Numbered from the stretch's first letter, positions 1 through 9,214 are shown. The stretch: 64,000 bases of DNA from JAHDHW01 sp963793295 (GCA_963793295.1 CAWBZX010000008.1:124001-188000), one strand, 5' to 3'. Numbers and translations are program-made. Notes: generated from the letters alone by a model not told the origin.

Positions 1-474
1 GCGGAAGTAGAAGACTGTTGGGATAATGTCAACTGGTCTACCTTCCCTAATAATCCAACGATCAACTGTGAAGGCAATCAAGGCCCGACTTCATTAACGG
101 TTACTTTTGTGGCAACAGATGGATGTGGCAACAAATCATCAATGGATGCAACGTTCACGGCACTTCCAGCAATGGGAGGCAATGGCGGTTCAAACGAAGA
201 TGTAGCTGCAGAAAGTTTACAGTTGTTCCAGAATCAACCAAATCCATTTAGCGATCAGACCTCGATCAGTTTCTATCTTCCTGAAGGAGGAAAAGCAACT
301 TTATCGATCTATGATGTAAGTGGCAAGTTGTTGAAGGAAATTGCAGGAGAATACAGCCAGGGAATGAATGTAGAAGAAATCAGCAGAAGTGACTTGCAAG
401 GAGCGGGCATGTTGTATTACAAACTGAGTACAGCAACCGAAACAGCAACACAAAGAATGATTCTTTTAGATTAA
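1..474 (+). CDS. HYR-like surface adhesin, C-terminal fragment, copy 1 (T9SS type A tail)
   Basis: The reading frame is open from base 1, so the 5' part of the gene lies outside the window. The visible 157 residues are the last part of a large secreted protein. They include the end of an HYR-like repeat (ATDGCGNKSS) and a typical T9SS type A sorting domain with the QNQPNPFSDQTSISF motif, a GKLLKEI strand and an RMILLD end. The fragment is nearly identical to the C-termini of the complete copies at 1466-4075 and 10197-12977, with rare differences (for example KEIAGEY here against KEIRGEY in both others). It is therefore the third member of a tandem family. The protein should cross the outer membrane by the type IX system and be attached to the surface or released. 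The identity of its central module cannot be seen. Confidence 0.9.
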   Translation, partial: AEVEDCWDNVNWSTFPNNPTINCEGNQGPTSLTVTFVATDGCGNKSSMDATFTALPAMGGNGGSNEDVAAESLQLFQNQPNPFSDQTSISFYLPEGGKATLSIYDVSGKLLKEIAGEYSQGMNVEEISRSDLQGAGMLYYKLSTATETATQRMILLD

Positions 475-501
475 TCTTTGAGTAGCTATTGTAAATAAAA
501 G

Positions 502-531
502 AAAAGCCCTTCTCGAAAGAGAAGGGCTTTT
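502..531 (+). terminator. Rho-independent terminator after adhesin copy 1
   Basis: A perfect 13-bp stem (502-514 with 519-531) closes a GAAA loop and runs into T-rich sequence, 27 bases after the stop codon. The same sequence with small changes follows copy 3 (13006-13033), but copy 2 has a different hairpin. Confidence 0.85.
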
Positions 532-618
532 CCTTTTAATCGGTCTAATATTAATTCAATAGTATTCCTGATAGCGGAATGATAAAAAATGCTTATTAAA
601 AGAATTGTAATTATTTTA

Positions 619-649
619 TGTAAATATTTAAACAATGATTATATTAGAG
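619..649 (+). repeat. 31-base upstream element, copy A
   Basis: This 31-base AT-rich block matches 9299-9329 at 30 of 31 positions, although the surrounding intergenic sequence has diverged strongly. It lies about 450 bases before the start of the small secreted gene in this unit and about 505 bases before it in the other. The conservation suggests a regulatory role or a recombination boundary. Confidence 0.6.
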
Positions 650-1070
650 TGCAATAATCTTTTTACCAATATCTTACCTGAAAAGATTTTGTCCCAACAA
701 CTGCACTTGTAACTATTAAGTAACAATTGATTTGTAATTAATTGGCTGAAAAACAAACTGTCTATGAAAAAAAGATTTAATAAAAAAGTGCAACCTCATA
801 CATTTCAACTCACATTTTTTTGTAATTTCATTCAGCTAACTTCTTGCTGATTCCAGCTCAAAAGTTATAATCATTTTGATTGGCATGGCTTTACAAAAAA
901 CCTGGAAACCGATGAAAGTTTAAAATAATTAAATAATCACCTGGATTAATCCAAGTTTCAATCTAACAATAGAATTGGAACATTGATAAACTAAAACCTT
1001 GAACAATGGAATGAAAAATTATGACAAGACTTCTCGATAATTATTTATTTAAATTAAAAAAACATTTAGT

Positions 1071-1421
1071 ATGAAATCAAAATTCAAATTTTTTCTATTC
1101 AGCCTTGCTATAGGGTTGTTTATAAGTAGTTCAGCGATTGGTCAATCCAATCCAGGTGCTACAATTTCTTCCGATAACGGAATCACCTTATCACAGACCA
1201 ATCCTTTGGGAGCATCTTATGATATAAATATTTCCGATAAAGAATGGACACTAGCGGAAGCGCAATCGGCAGTGATTTATTTTGAGGAGAAATCTGATCT
1301 CATTAATCTTGAGTTGGATTATCCAAACCAAAAATTCATTCTTACACTAGATTTAGCTGCTCTTGAAGCGAGTACATGGAATCTCCAAAAGTGGAATGAA
1401 CATCTTGTTAATGTTCGCTAA
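1071..1421 (+). CDS. Small secreted protein, upstream partner of adhesin copy 2
   Basis: This encodes 116 residues that I cannot assign to a known family. The first 25 residues form a clear signal peptide (charged MKSKFK, hydrophobic core, SAIGQ cleavage region). The mature part is about 90 residues long, has no cysteine, and carries the stretches NPGATISSDNGI and YFEEKSDLINLELDYP. The C-terminal half (KFILTLDL, WNLQKWNEHL) resembles a small alpha/beta fold. The start is supported by the paralogue at 9803-10153, which aligns from the same methionine. The gene ends 44 bases before the large adhesin gene and is very probably cotranscribed with it. Possible roles are accessory factor, pilot or subunit of the adhesin; this is inference from linkage alone. 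It has no T9SS tail and should leave the cell interior by Sec. Confidence 0.75.
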   Translation: MKSKFKFFLFSLAIGLFISSSAIGQSNPGATISSDNGITLSQTNPLGASYDINISDKEWTLAEAQSAVIYFEEKSDLINLELDYPNQKFILTLDLAALEASTWNLQKWNEHLVNVR

Positions 1422-1465
1422 GTCAAACGTGCTGAAATTCTTTAAAATTTAAAAAAAATTAAAAC

Positions 1466-4075
1466 ATGATAAAAATAAAACATTTAATAACCGTATTCTT
1501 TTTAGGAGTTTTGAGCTCGATTTCCGTTGCTCAAGTTGAAACGATACCACTACCTCCGCAAATAGCTACTTTCACAGGTGCAACCAGAGGTTTTCACTTT
1601 ACTGCGCCTGTTGATTTTACTATTATTTCCTTGCGGGTGCCTACTACTGCAAGTTCTGGCCCTCAGAGTATTGCAGTTGTTACCTTCAATGCTGGTCCTC
1701 CTCCAGCTTTCCCTGGAACTACGTTAGATTATAATCAGTTATTTTACGTTTCGAATGATCCAAGTACCATGGAGATTCCAGTAAATATACCGATTACGGC
1801 AGGACAAGTAGTTGGGGTTTATGGATCGCGAGGTAATGCGACCAACTCATATGGACAGGCGAATTGGAATACCACTTTATTCGGAAACCCAATTCTCTTG
1901 CAACGAAGTGGTCTCCAGGCAAACCTTGCTACCACGTGGCCTTTTCCAATATGGTCAGAGGTTAATTTTAATATCGGACGTGTGGAAGTTACCTGCCAAC
2001 TTGGCGGCGGCGGCGGCGGCGGCGGCGACGAACACTGTGTTCCGAGTGATTGTTTAATAGTTACCTGTCCAGATGATGTGACCGTAGATTGTATTGAAAA
2101 CTATGAAATTGATGCAAACAACGCTATAGCAGAATTTAATTGTTTCAGCGAGCCTCCCGTTGTGGAGACCACTACCTACGACATCCCTGAAGCTAACATC
2201 AATTTCACCAGTACCTGTAGTGCCGGTAACCGTTATACTACCGCTGCAACGCTGAATCTTACATGGACGGACTCAAGTGTCGATCCTATAGTAGGTGCGA
2301 CCATTGAATTTTCGGTGGGTGTGAATTGCGGTGGTGCTGGAGCATTTCCTGTTTCGTTAAATGGCGCTTCTCAGGGCACGGTTTCTAGTGGCAACACTTG
2401 TTCCTGTTCTACTACTCCAGATCCTAAAACGGTAACCTTAAATCCTGACGATATTAACGTTGGCGGATTAAATACGTTGATCCTTGACCCGACTTCTCTT
2501 ATTGGGCTTTGGGATGTTTTTGGGCCAGGTCTCTATGCACAGGTTAGTATTGAAACTAGTACTGGCGGTGGTGGTAGCCAAGGTGTTGAAACTTTCAGAT
2601 ACGTTGATCAACCTCAAGCAACAGGAGCACCAAATTGCCCTGGAACTGTCTATGAAATCACTTACCATGTAGGCGATGATTTAGGAAATGTAGGTTGTTG
2701 TGTACAACTTGTCACGATTGAAAACGATCCTCCGGTTGTTTCAGTTCCTGCTCCAGAGACAGTTAGTTGTTATGAAGATATACCTGTAGTTACCGGACCT
2801 GTAATTACTGGAGATGTAAATAGCGGTGATGCAACAGTTACCACAAGTTGTGGAGAAGCTTATGACTTAAAAATTCTTCCTCCAGTTCTTGAAGGTGTAC
2901 ACCAATGTCCAGGAACAACCTATACTTATGCATACCGCGTAAGAGACAATTGCGGCAGAGAAGTTATTGCCAATCGGGTATTTACCATTGGAAATAATGC
3001 TCCTCCAACGATTGTAGCTCCACCGGATATGACTGTTTCCTGTGACTTTTTCGCTAATCTGAATCCAGATTACGCCGAAGTAACGACGGGTTGTACTTTA
3101 GGGTATTCCACTACAGTAAGCGGACCAACAACAACAGGTTCTGCAAACTGTCCTGGAGCGACTTATACTTATACTTATACGGTAACGGATGATTGTGGCC
3201 GTTCAGCAAGTGATACCCGTAAATTTACGATTGTAAATGACGGCCCTACATTTTTGAATTGCCCAGACGTTCCTTTACAATTAAATTGTGAAGACGAAGG
3301 ATGGGAACAGGTTATCCAGGCATGGTTGGCTTCCGTACAGGCGGAAAGTTCTTGTTCAGCTGCATTGAATGTAACCAACAATTACAATCCAAATACACAA
3401 GGCTTGTGTATCAACAATGGAACAAAAATCGTAAGATGGTTTGCTACCGATGCATGTGGAAGAACTTCCGTTTGCGAAGGAATGGTTATTGTCGCGGATA
3501 CCGAAGCACCAGTATTCGTAAGCGCACCAGAGGATGAATTGGTGGTATGTAATTTCATCACACAGGATAAACTGGATGCCTGGGTAGATGCACATGGATA
3601 TGCGGAAGTAGAAGACTGTTGGGATAATGTCAACTGGTCCACTTTCCCTAATAATCCAACGATCAACTGTGAAGGCAATCCAGGCCCGACTTCACTGACG
3701 GTAACGTTTGTGGCAACAGATGGATGTGGCAACAAATCATCAATGGATGCAACGTTCACGGCACTTCCAGCAATGGGCGGCAATGGCGGATCAAACGAAG
3801 ATGTAGCTGCAGAAAGTTTACAGTTGTTCCAAAATCAACCGAATCCATTTAGCGATCAGACCTCGATCAGTTTCTATCTTCCTGAAGGAGGAAAAGCAAC
3901 TTTATCGATCTATGATGTAAGTGGCAAGTTGTTGAAGGAAATCAGAGGAGAATACAGTCAAGGAATGAATGTAGAAGAAATCAGCAGAAGTGACTTGCAA
4001 GGAGCGGGCATGTTGTATTACAAATTGAGTACAGCAACCGAAACAGCAACACAAAGAATGATTCTTTTAGATTAA
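1466..4075 (+). CDS. HYR-like surface adhesin, copy 2 (T9SS type A tail)
   Basis: This encodes 869 residues. A signal peptide (residues 1-22, ending SVAQ) is followed by a conserved N-terminal beta-domain (about 23-178), an eight-glycine linker (about 180-187), and a cysteine-rich stretch with CPDDVTVDC. Next comes a module unique to this copy (about 225-375: CSAGNRYTTAATLNLTW and onward, probably a beta-sandwich). Several cysteine-paired HYR-like repeats follow (PPVVSVPAPETVSC, PPDMTVSC, DDCGRSASDTRKF), and then a type A T9SS sorting domain (last 80 or so residues, QNQPNPFSDQ). The protein should be exported by Sec, moved over the outer membrane by T9SS and displayed or released. Against copy 3 the two ends are nearly identical, while the central module shares no visible similarity. 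A binding role is inferred from architecture; no catalytic motif is evident. Confidence 0.9.
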   Translation: MIKIKHLITVFFLGVLSSISVAQVETIPLPPQIATFTGATRGFHFTAPVDFTIISLRVPTTASSGPQSIAVVTFNAGPPPAFPGTTLDYNQLFYVSNDPSTMEIPVNIPITAGQVVGVYGSRGNATNSYGQANWNTTLFGNPILLQRSGLQANLATTWPFPIWSEVNFNIGRVEVTCQLGGGGGGGGDEHCVPSDCLIVTCPDDVTVDCIENYEIDANNAIAEFNCFSEPPVVETTTYDIPEANINFTSTCSAGNRYTTAATLNLTWTDSSVDPIVGATIEFSVGVNCGGAGAFPVSLNGASQGTVSSGNTCSCSTTPDPKTVTLNPDDINVGGLNTLILDPTSLIGLWDVFGPGLYAQVSIETSTGGGGSQGVETFRYVDQPQATGAPNCPGTVYEITYHVGDDLGNVGCCVQLVTIENDPPVVSVPAPETVSCYEDIPVVTGPVITGDVNSGDATVTTSCGEAYDLKILPPVLEGVHQCPGTTYTYAYRVRDNCGREVIANRVFTIGNNAPPTIVAPPDMTVSCDFFANLNPDYAEVTTGCTLGYSTTVSGPTTTGSANCPGATYTYTYTVTDDCGRSASDTRKFTIVNDGPTFLNCPDVPLQLNCEDEGWEQVIQAWLASVQAESSCSAALNVTNNYNPNTQGLCINNGTKIVRWFATDACGRTSVCEGMVIVADTEAPVFVSAPEDELVVCNFITQDKLDAWVDAHGYAEVEDCWDNVNWSTFPNNPTINCEGNPGPTSLTVTFVATDGCGNKSSMDATFTALPAMGGNGGSNEDVAAESLQLFQNQPNPFSDQTSISFYLPEGGKATLSIYDVSGKLLKEIRGEYSQGMNVEEISRSDLQGAGMLYYKLSTATETATQRMILLD
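2003..2026 (+). repeat. (GGC)8 microsatellite coding a poly-glycine hinge
   Basis: Eight perfect GGC codons in a row encode Gly8 between the constant N-terminal domain and the cysteine-rich part of the adhesin. The equivalent site in copy 3 (10734-10754) is one GGT plus six GGC. The length difference is in frame, as expected for slippage in a trinucleotide repeat. Confidence 0.95.
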
Positions 4076-4468
4076 TTCTGATTTGTTTATTAAAAGATTA
4101 AAACCCTTCTCCTTCGGGAGAAGGGTTTTTTGGTTATAATGATTTAAATAATAATATTTTTTTTTGTATTTTAGAGTATGTATAAATTTAGTTTTTTGAA
4201 TAATATGAATTGGATATTACAGCTAATCGAAGCTCATTTTGAACCGCATACTTGTCGAAGATCCCGATTCATCGGGGGAAAGTACGTGGTGAAAAATAGC
4301 TGAAGAGTGGTGAAGAAAGACTTTCATATTAACAGAAGGATTAATTTTAAACATATTCTTTTATACAGATAGATGAATTTTAGTAAATTCTATAGTAATT
4401 ATATCCAAGCTCCTTGAACCGTTTCCAGATTTTAATTGCTTAATTAAATTATTCATAATTATGGTATT
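4076..4468. other. 393-bp intergenic region
   Basis: Apart from the terminator, no gene is visible. A short hairpin, CCCGA-TTCA-TCGGG (4263-4276), lies in the middle without a following T run. The rest is AT-rich and presumably holds the promoter of the next gene, but I see no convincing TAnnTTTG box. Confidence 0.5.
4100..4129 (+). terminator. Rho-independent terminator after adhesin copy 2
   Basis: A 13-bp stem (4100-4112 with 4117-4129) closes a TTCG tetraloop in the stable C(TTCG)G setting and is followed by a T run. It begins 24 bases after the stop codon. Confidence 0.9.
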
Positions 4469-6580
4469 ATGATTACCCTTCAATCGCTTTTTAAATTATT
4501 TTTAATTATTCTATTCCTGGTTTGCTTTTCAGCTTATATCCACGCGCAAGCTTTTACTGATGAAAGCAACAACGCAGGGATCGTTCTTGAACACGATGGT
4601 GACCTTCATTCTGATATCATGTCGATTGGAACAGGAGCTGCCTGGTTTGATTATGACAGGGATGGAGATCTGGACCTTTATATAACTATGAGGCTTGAGG
4701 CCAATAAATTATATCAAAACGAAGGAGATGGTACTTTTACCGAGATTGCCGGAGACATGAGTGTAGAAGATGTTACAGGCGATGGGGCAGGTGTAGCTGT
4801 TGCAGATTTTAATAATGATGGATTTCTGGATATTTACCTGGCAAACGGAGGTCCCGACAGATTTTATAAAAATAATAGTGGGACCAGTTTTACTGATATC
4901 ACTGCAGCAGCCGGCTTTGATTTAACTGATGATTCCAGGGGAACTTCAGCCTCATGGGGGGATTATGATGATGATGGCTTTCTGGATTTATATGTTAGCC
5001 ATCATAATAAAGTTGCAGGAGCAACTAACTGGAGTAAGGAGGATAAATTATACCACAATGAAGGAGATGAAACCTTTACTGATGTTACAGAATTGCTTTC
5101 CGATGCAGGGGATAATTCCGGTTTTGGATTTATTGGTGGATGGACTGATTATGACAAAGACGGAGATTTGGATATTATTGTCGTCAATGACTGTCTTGCT
5201 CCGAGCGAAATTGGTACTAAGGTTTTTGAAAATGCAGGTGATACCCATCCAACACTGAGTTGGAATTTTAATGAAGTTAGTGTTGCTATTGGAATTGACG
5301 ACTGCCGCAATGGAATGGGGCTCGCTGTAGGAGATTATGATCGCAATGGCTGGCAGGATCTTTATTATTCCAATGTAGGAGATTGTGTGTTTTTTGAGAA
5401 TAATTCGGCACTTTTTTCTGACGTCAGTGACGATGCAGGTGTGAATGACCAGACCTGGCCTTTATTTTCCTGGGGGACTTGTTATCTGGACTATGATCTC
5501 GATGGCTGGCAGGATCTTTTTTTAGTCTTAGGCTCTCACCATTACCCATCCAGTGAGGATCCCCACCACAATATGTTTTACCATAATAATGCTAACGGAT
5601 TAGACTTTGCGGATGTCTCTGAAACAATGGCAATGGATGATACGACTCGCGGAAGGACTGCCGTCGTAGGAGATTATGACAATGATGGTGACCCTGATAT
5701 ACTGCTTGTAAATTATGGTGAAACTATAGCACTAAAGAGAAATAATAACAATAATGGCAACCACTATCTCAAGGTTCAATTGACCGGAACTGACAGCAAC
5801 CGGGATGGAATTGGTGCTTTTTTGAAATTGACGGCTGCTGATAATTCTGTTCAATATTTTGAAACCAGAAGCGGCTCCAGCCTTGGCGGTGGAGATTGTA
5901 TCGATCCAATATTCGGTCTGGGAAATAATACCATGGTTTCGGAACTGGAAATTACCTGGCCCTCAGGAAATGTACAAACATTGACTAATATTAGTGTTGA
6001 TCAATTAATTGCAGTGGAGGAAAACGCGCCGTTGCCAATTGAGTTAGAAAGTTTTACTGTAAGCTTATATGAAAAAGACAAAGTGATGCTGGAGTGGCAT
6101 ACGCTGTCTGAATTTAACAATGATCATTTTGAAATTGAAAAAAGCCGGGACGGAGCTAATTTTATTCCCTTTGTGGAAATTAAGGCCGATATCAATCCAG
6201 AAGGAGAACATTTCTATCATTATATAGATGAACAACCTTTTGAAGGCGTAAATTACTATCGCTTAAAACAAGTGGATTTCGATGGAAAATATTCTTATAG
6301 CATGATCCGGTCTGTTTCTTTGGAGTTTTCAAATTTTAATTTCAGCATCAGTCCAAACCCGATAAACCAAAACGAACTTTTAATTAAATACGAAACGGAT
6401 CTTCAGGTACTTACATTTGAGATATATGATTCAAAAGGAGCGTTACGGCATCGAAAAATGATGGAAGATAATCGCTCCGGCGATTTTACAATGGATATCA
6501 GTGCGCTCCCTGCCGGTTTATATGTTATAAAAATGACCGCTGATCAGGAGGAGCTAACCCGGAAATTAGTAGTGTATTAA
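4469..6580 (+). CDS. CRTAC1-like VCBS/ASPIC-UnbV secreted protein (T9SS type A tail)
   Basis: This encodes 703 residues. A signal peptide (about 1-27, ending IHAQA) precedes a series of FG-GAP/VCBS repeats (about 45-430) with calcium-loop motifs such as DYDRDGDLDLY, DFNNDGFLDIY, DYDDDGFLDLY and DYDNDGDPDIL. These are expected to fold as a beta-propeller. An ASPIC/UnbV domain follows (about 440-520: SNRDGIGAFLKL, GLGNNTMVSELEITWPSG). A fibronectin-like segment with NYYRLKQVDFDG (about 595-610) and a type A T9SS sorting domain (ISPNPINQNEL, ending KLVVY) complete it. Proteins of this build are common secreted products in Bacteroidota; their ligand is unknown. The next gene, 49 bases downstream, is a paralogue. 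The ATG at 4461 is out of frame and stops after three codons. Confidence 0.92.
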   Translation: MITLQSLFKLFLIILFLVCFSAYIHAQAFTDESNNAGIVLEHDGDLHSDIMSIGTGAAWFDYDRDGDLDLYITMRLEANKLYQNEGDGTFTEIAGDMSVEDVTGDGAGVAVADFNNDGFLDIYLANGGPDRFYKNNSGTSFTDITAAAGFDLTDDSRGTSASWGDYDDDGFLDLYVSHHNKVAGATNWSKEDKLYHNEGDETFTDVTELLSDAGDNSGFGFIGGWTDYDKDGDLDIIVVNDCLAPSEIGTKVFENAGDTHPTLSWNFNEVSVAIGIDDCRNGMGLAVGDYDRNGWQDLYYSNVGDCVFFENNSALFSDVSDDAGVNDQTWPLFSWGTCYLDYDLDGWQDLFLVLGSHHYPSSEDPHHNMFYHNNANGLDFADVSETMAMDDTTRGRTAVVGDYDNDGDPDILLVNYGETIALKRNNNNNGNHYLKVQLTGTDSNRDGIGAFLKLTAADNSVQYFETRSGSSLGGGDCIDPIFGLGNNTMVSELEITWPSGNVQTLTNISVDQLIAVEENAPLPIELESFTVSLYEKDKVMLEWHTLSEFNNDHFEIEKSRDGANFIPFVEIKADINPEGEHFYHYIDEQPFEGVNYYRLKQVDFDGKYSYSMIRSVSLEFSNFNFSISPNPINQNELLIKYETDLQVLTFEIYDSKGALRHRKMMEDNRSGDFTMDISALPAGLYVIKMTADQEELTRKLVVY

Positions 6581-6629
6581 ACAGTGAGATATGTTATCAA
6601 TTTTAGCCAATGAGTAAATAGTAGTTTTT

Positions 6630-8661
6630 ATGAGAAAATGTATATGCCTTTTATTAACCTCTTTCATACTTCTTAATTTAAATGGGCAGGATTTTTCTGA
6701 AGTAGCAAATTCAAATGGAATAAACACTGGATGTGGTAACTGTGGTGTGGGTTGTGGTTTGAGTTTTGTAGATTTCAATGATGATGGTCTTGATGATTTA
6801 ACTTTTGCTACCGAGGATGGTGAAAATATTCTTTTTTATGAAAATAACGGAAGCGGATTTACCTTGATCACTGCTCCAATCACTAATACCAATAAAAATG
6901 AGCAAATCCTTTGGGTAGATTTTGACAATGATAATGATCGGGATTTGTTTGTAACTAACTTTGAGGCACCCAACCGTTTATATGAAAATGATGGCAATTT
7001 TAATTTTACAGACATCACTGTAGCTGCCGGTCTGCCAGAAAATGACGATCCAACCTATGGTGCAGTTTTTGGCGATTATAACAATGATGGCTGGTTGGAC
7101 CTGTATATTTCCAATTGGTCCTACCTGAATACTTATGCTAATTACTTATTTGAGAATAACCAAGATGGAACATTTACTGATGTTACTGCTGCTACAGGTA
7201 CCGGAGATGGCTATAGGCTGACTTTTTGCTCAGCATTTTTGGATTACAACAATGATGGTCTTCAGGACCTTTATAATTCACAGGACAGGCCATGGTCTAT
7301 AAATACACTTTTTCAAAATAATGGAAGTGGAACTTTTTCAGATGTCAGTGATGCATCCAATAGCGACCTTGGCATAGATGCTATGAATGTTGGAGTAGGA
7401 GATTATGATAATGACGGGGATTTGGATATATACATCACGAATACGCCATCTGGTAATAAATTATTGAAAAATAATGGCGATGAAACTTTTTCAGAAGTCG
7501 CTGGAGATCTAGGCGTAGCTATGAATAGAGTAAGCTGGGGAGCCAATTTTTTTGATTGTGAAAATGACCTTGATCTGGATCTTTATGTATGTGCACAGCA
7601 TATGGGAGAAGATTTTGCCAGTGAATTATATATAAACGATATTGAAAACGATACTTTTACTGAAGGCAACTTACCCGGAATGGAAGGAGATATATTGAAT
7701 AGTTTTTCTAATGCTATTGGCGATTTTAATGATGATGGGCTACCTGATATAGCTGTGAATAATGCAACTCCCCCTGGTGAAGCGGAAAATAAATTTCACC
7801 TTTGGCAAAACAACGCTACAGCAGGAAATAACTGGATTAAAGTTGATCTGGAAGGGGTGGAGAGCAACAAGGAAGGTGTTGGTAGTTGGATCGAAGTATA
7901 TTTGGAAGGGAACAAATATGTAAGATACAAACACTGCGGAATTGCTTATCTCGCTCAAAATTCAGCTACAGAACTCATTGGACTTGGGGATTATACCACA
8001 ATTGATTCGTTGAAAGTCAGATGGTTGAGTGGAAATGAAAATGTAGAATATAATGTAACTGCCAACCAAAAAATCACTATTGTTGAAAACTCAGCTCCCT
8101 TGGCAGTAGATTGGTTATATTTCAAAGCTTCGCAAATCAATCATGAATCGGTAATATTAAATTGGGCAACTGCCTCTGAGGATGCAAATAGTGGATTTGA
8201 ACTACAAAGAAGTACGGATGGATATTCCTTTGAACCAATTGCCTGGATAGAGGGAAAAGGTGACCAGTTCACAATCAGTTAAATACTTTTTTGAGGATAG
8301 AACGATTATAGCTAACCAAAAATATTATTACCGGTTAAAACAAAAAGATTTTGACGGCTCATTTGAATATTCCAAAATTGTGGTTATTCTAACAAAAGTG
8401 GACCGGTCCACTTTTGTTGGTGAATTTTTTCCCAATCCCACGACACAAGATTGGACCCGTTTGGAGCTTATGCTTGAAAAAGAATCTGATGTAAGTATTC
8501 GGATTTTTAATCTAAACGGTGACCAACTTCGTTCCATTAAAGAATACGGTTTGAAAGATGATATTGAGTTTTCGACAAGAGACATACCTAATGGGGTTTA
8601 TCCTGTAGAAATCAATGTCAACGGAGAAATATATTTTCGCAAATTAGTAGTTGGATTTTGA
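6630..8661 (+). CDS. CRTAC1-like VCBS/ASPIC-UnbV secreted protein, frameshifted near 8260
   Basis: Two overlapping frames encode one protein. The first part (6630-8282) gives a signal peptide (ending LNLNGQ), FG-GAP/VCBS repeats (DFNDDGLDDL, DYNNDGWLDLY, DYDNDGDLDIY, DFNDDGLPDI), an ASPIC/UnbV domain (VESNKEGVGSWIEVYL, IDSLKVRWLSG) and the start of a fibronectin-like domain. The second part continues it directly (VKYFFED, YYYRLKQKDFDG) and ends with a type A T9SS sorting domain (FFPNPTTQDW, ending RKLVVGF). The paralogue at 4469-6580 shows the same domains uninterrupted. One extra base around 8260-8263 explains the break, and a consensus error is more likely than decay because both parts are otherwise intact. 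The gene lies 49 bases after its paralogue and is probably in the same transcript. Confidence 0.85.
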
Positions 8662-8791
8662 TATAAGCAGAGGTGAAAAATGAATGATAAATTATGTGCT
8701 ATTATAAAATGAAGATGGAAAAGGGATTAAAAAGAAAATTTTTAGACTTATTTTGTGATACTTATATCAATTAAACAAATGATTTGGAGTA

Positions 8792-9214
8792 ATGAAATTT
8801 GAAACTATTAGAACAGCTTTAATCGTCTTTATAATTGTTTTGGCAGGTATATGGATATTTAAATCCTTTTCAGAAAAATCAGCTACAACAGAAGCTTCCT
8901 CAGCTATAAAATTTTCTGCTGCCAATCAAGAAAATCAGACGCTTGGTTTTAAAAACTATGAAGAGGTGAGAGCTTTTATGATTGAAGAAAAAAAGAAACC
9001 ATTACCCGACACCTATAAAATTCCTGAGTATATTACCTCAAAGCAGAAAATGGATGACGTTTATAAAGTTTTTGCAAAACGATACCCTGAATTTTATGGC
9101 TTCGGCAGTACTCAATTGCTAGATTCGATTATGAGCCATCCGGTCAGGTACATCGAAATGTTGACAGAAAATAAGGCGATCAGAAGGTACTATGATCCGA
9201 ATAGTACTTATTAA
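8792..9214 (+). CDS. Single-pass membrane-anchored protein of unknown function
   Basis: This encodes 140 residues that I do not recognise. Residues 7-24 (RTALIVFIIVLAGIWIFK) form one hydrophobic segment after a short charged N-terminus, so the protein is probably anchored in the inner membrane with the rest outside the cytoplasm. The remainder is charged, with FKNYEEVRAFMIEEKKK and a C-terminal part rich in aromatic and charged residues (KRYPEFYGFGSTQLL, AIRRYYDPNSTY). It stands alone between a T9SS-secreted protein gene and the upstream region of adhesin unit 3. It resembles the small lone anchored proteins common in Saprospiraceae; no function can be inferred. Confidence 0.6.
   Translation: MKFETIRTALIVFIIVLAGIWIFKSFSEKSATTEASSAIKFSAANQENQTLGFKNYEEVRAFMIEEKKKPLPDTYKIPEYITSKQKMDDVYKVFAKRYPEFYGFGSTQLLDSIMSHPVRYIEMLTENKAIRRYYDPNSTY

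Larger units (their letters stand above)
475..1070. other. 596-bp intergenic region between adhesin copies 1 and 2
   Basis: I find no gene here. The region holds the terminator of copy 1 and an AT-rich stretch that is homologous, with much divergence, to the region upstream of copy 3 (9230-9802). The best conserved blocks are a 31-base element at 619-649 and shorter matches such as GTCCCAACAACTGCACTT near 690, against GTCCCAATAGCTGCACTT near 9370. Long leaders of this kind suggest that regulatory DNA was duplicated along with the gene pair. Confidence 0.6.

Noticed and set aside
3382..3783. A 133-codon open frame on the minus strand inside adhesin copy 2
   Set aside because: It is a shadow of the conserved coding sequence on the plus strand; a related shadow occurs in copy 3. 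It has no signal, motif or promoter.
4263..4276. A terminator at the CCCGA-TTCA-TCGGG hairpin
   Set aside because: The stem is only five base pairs and no T run follows.
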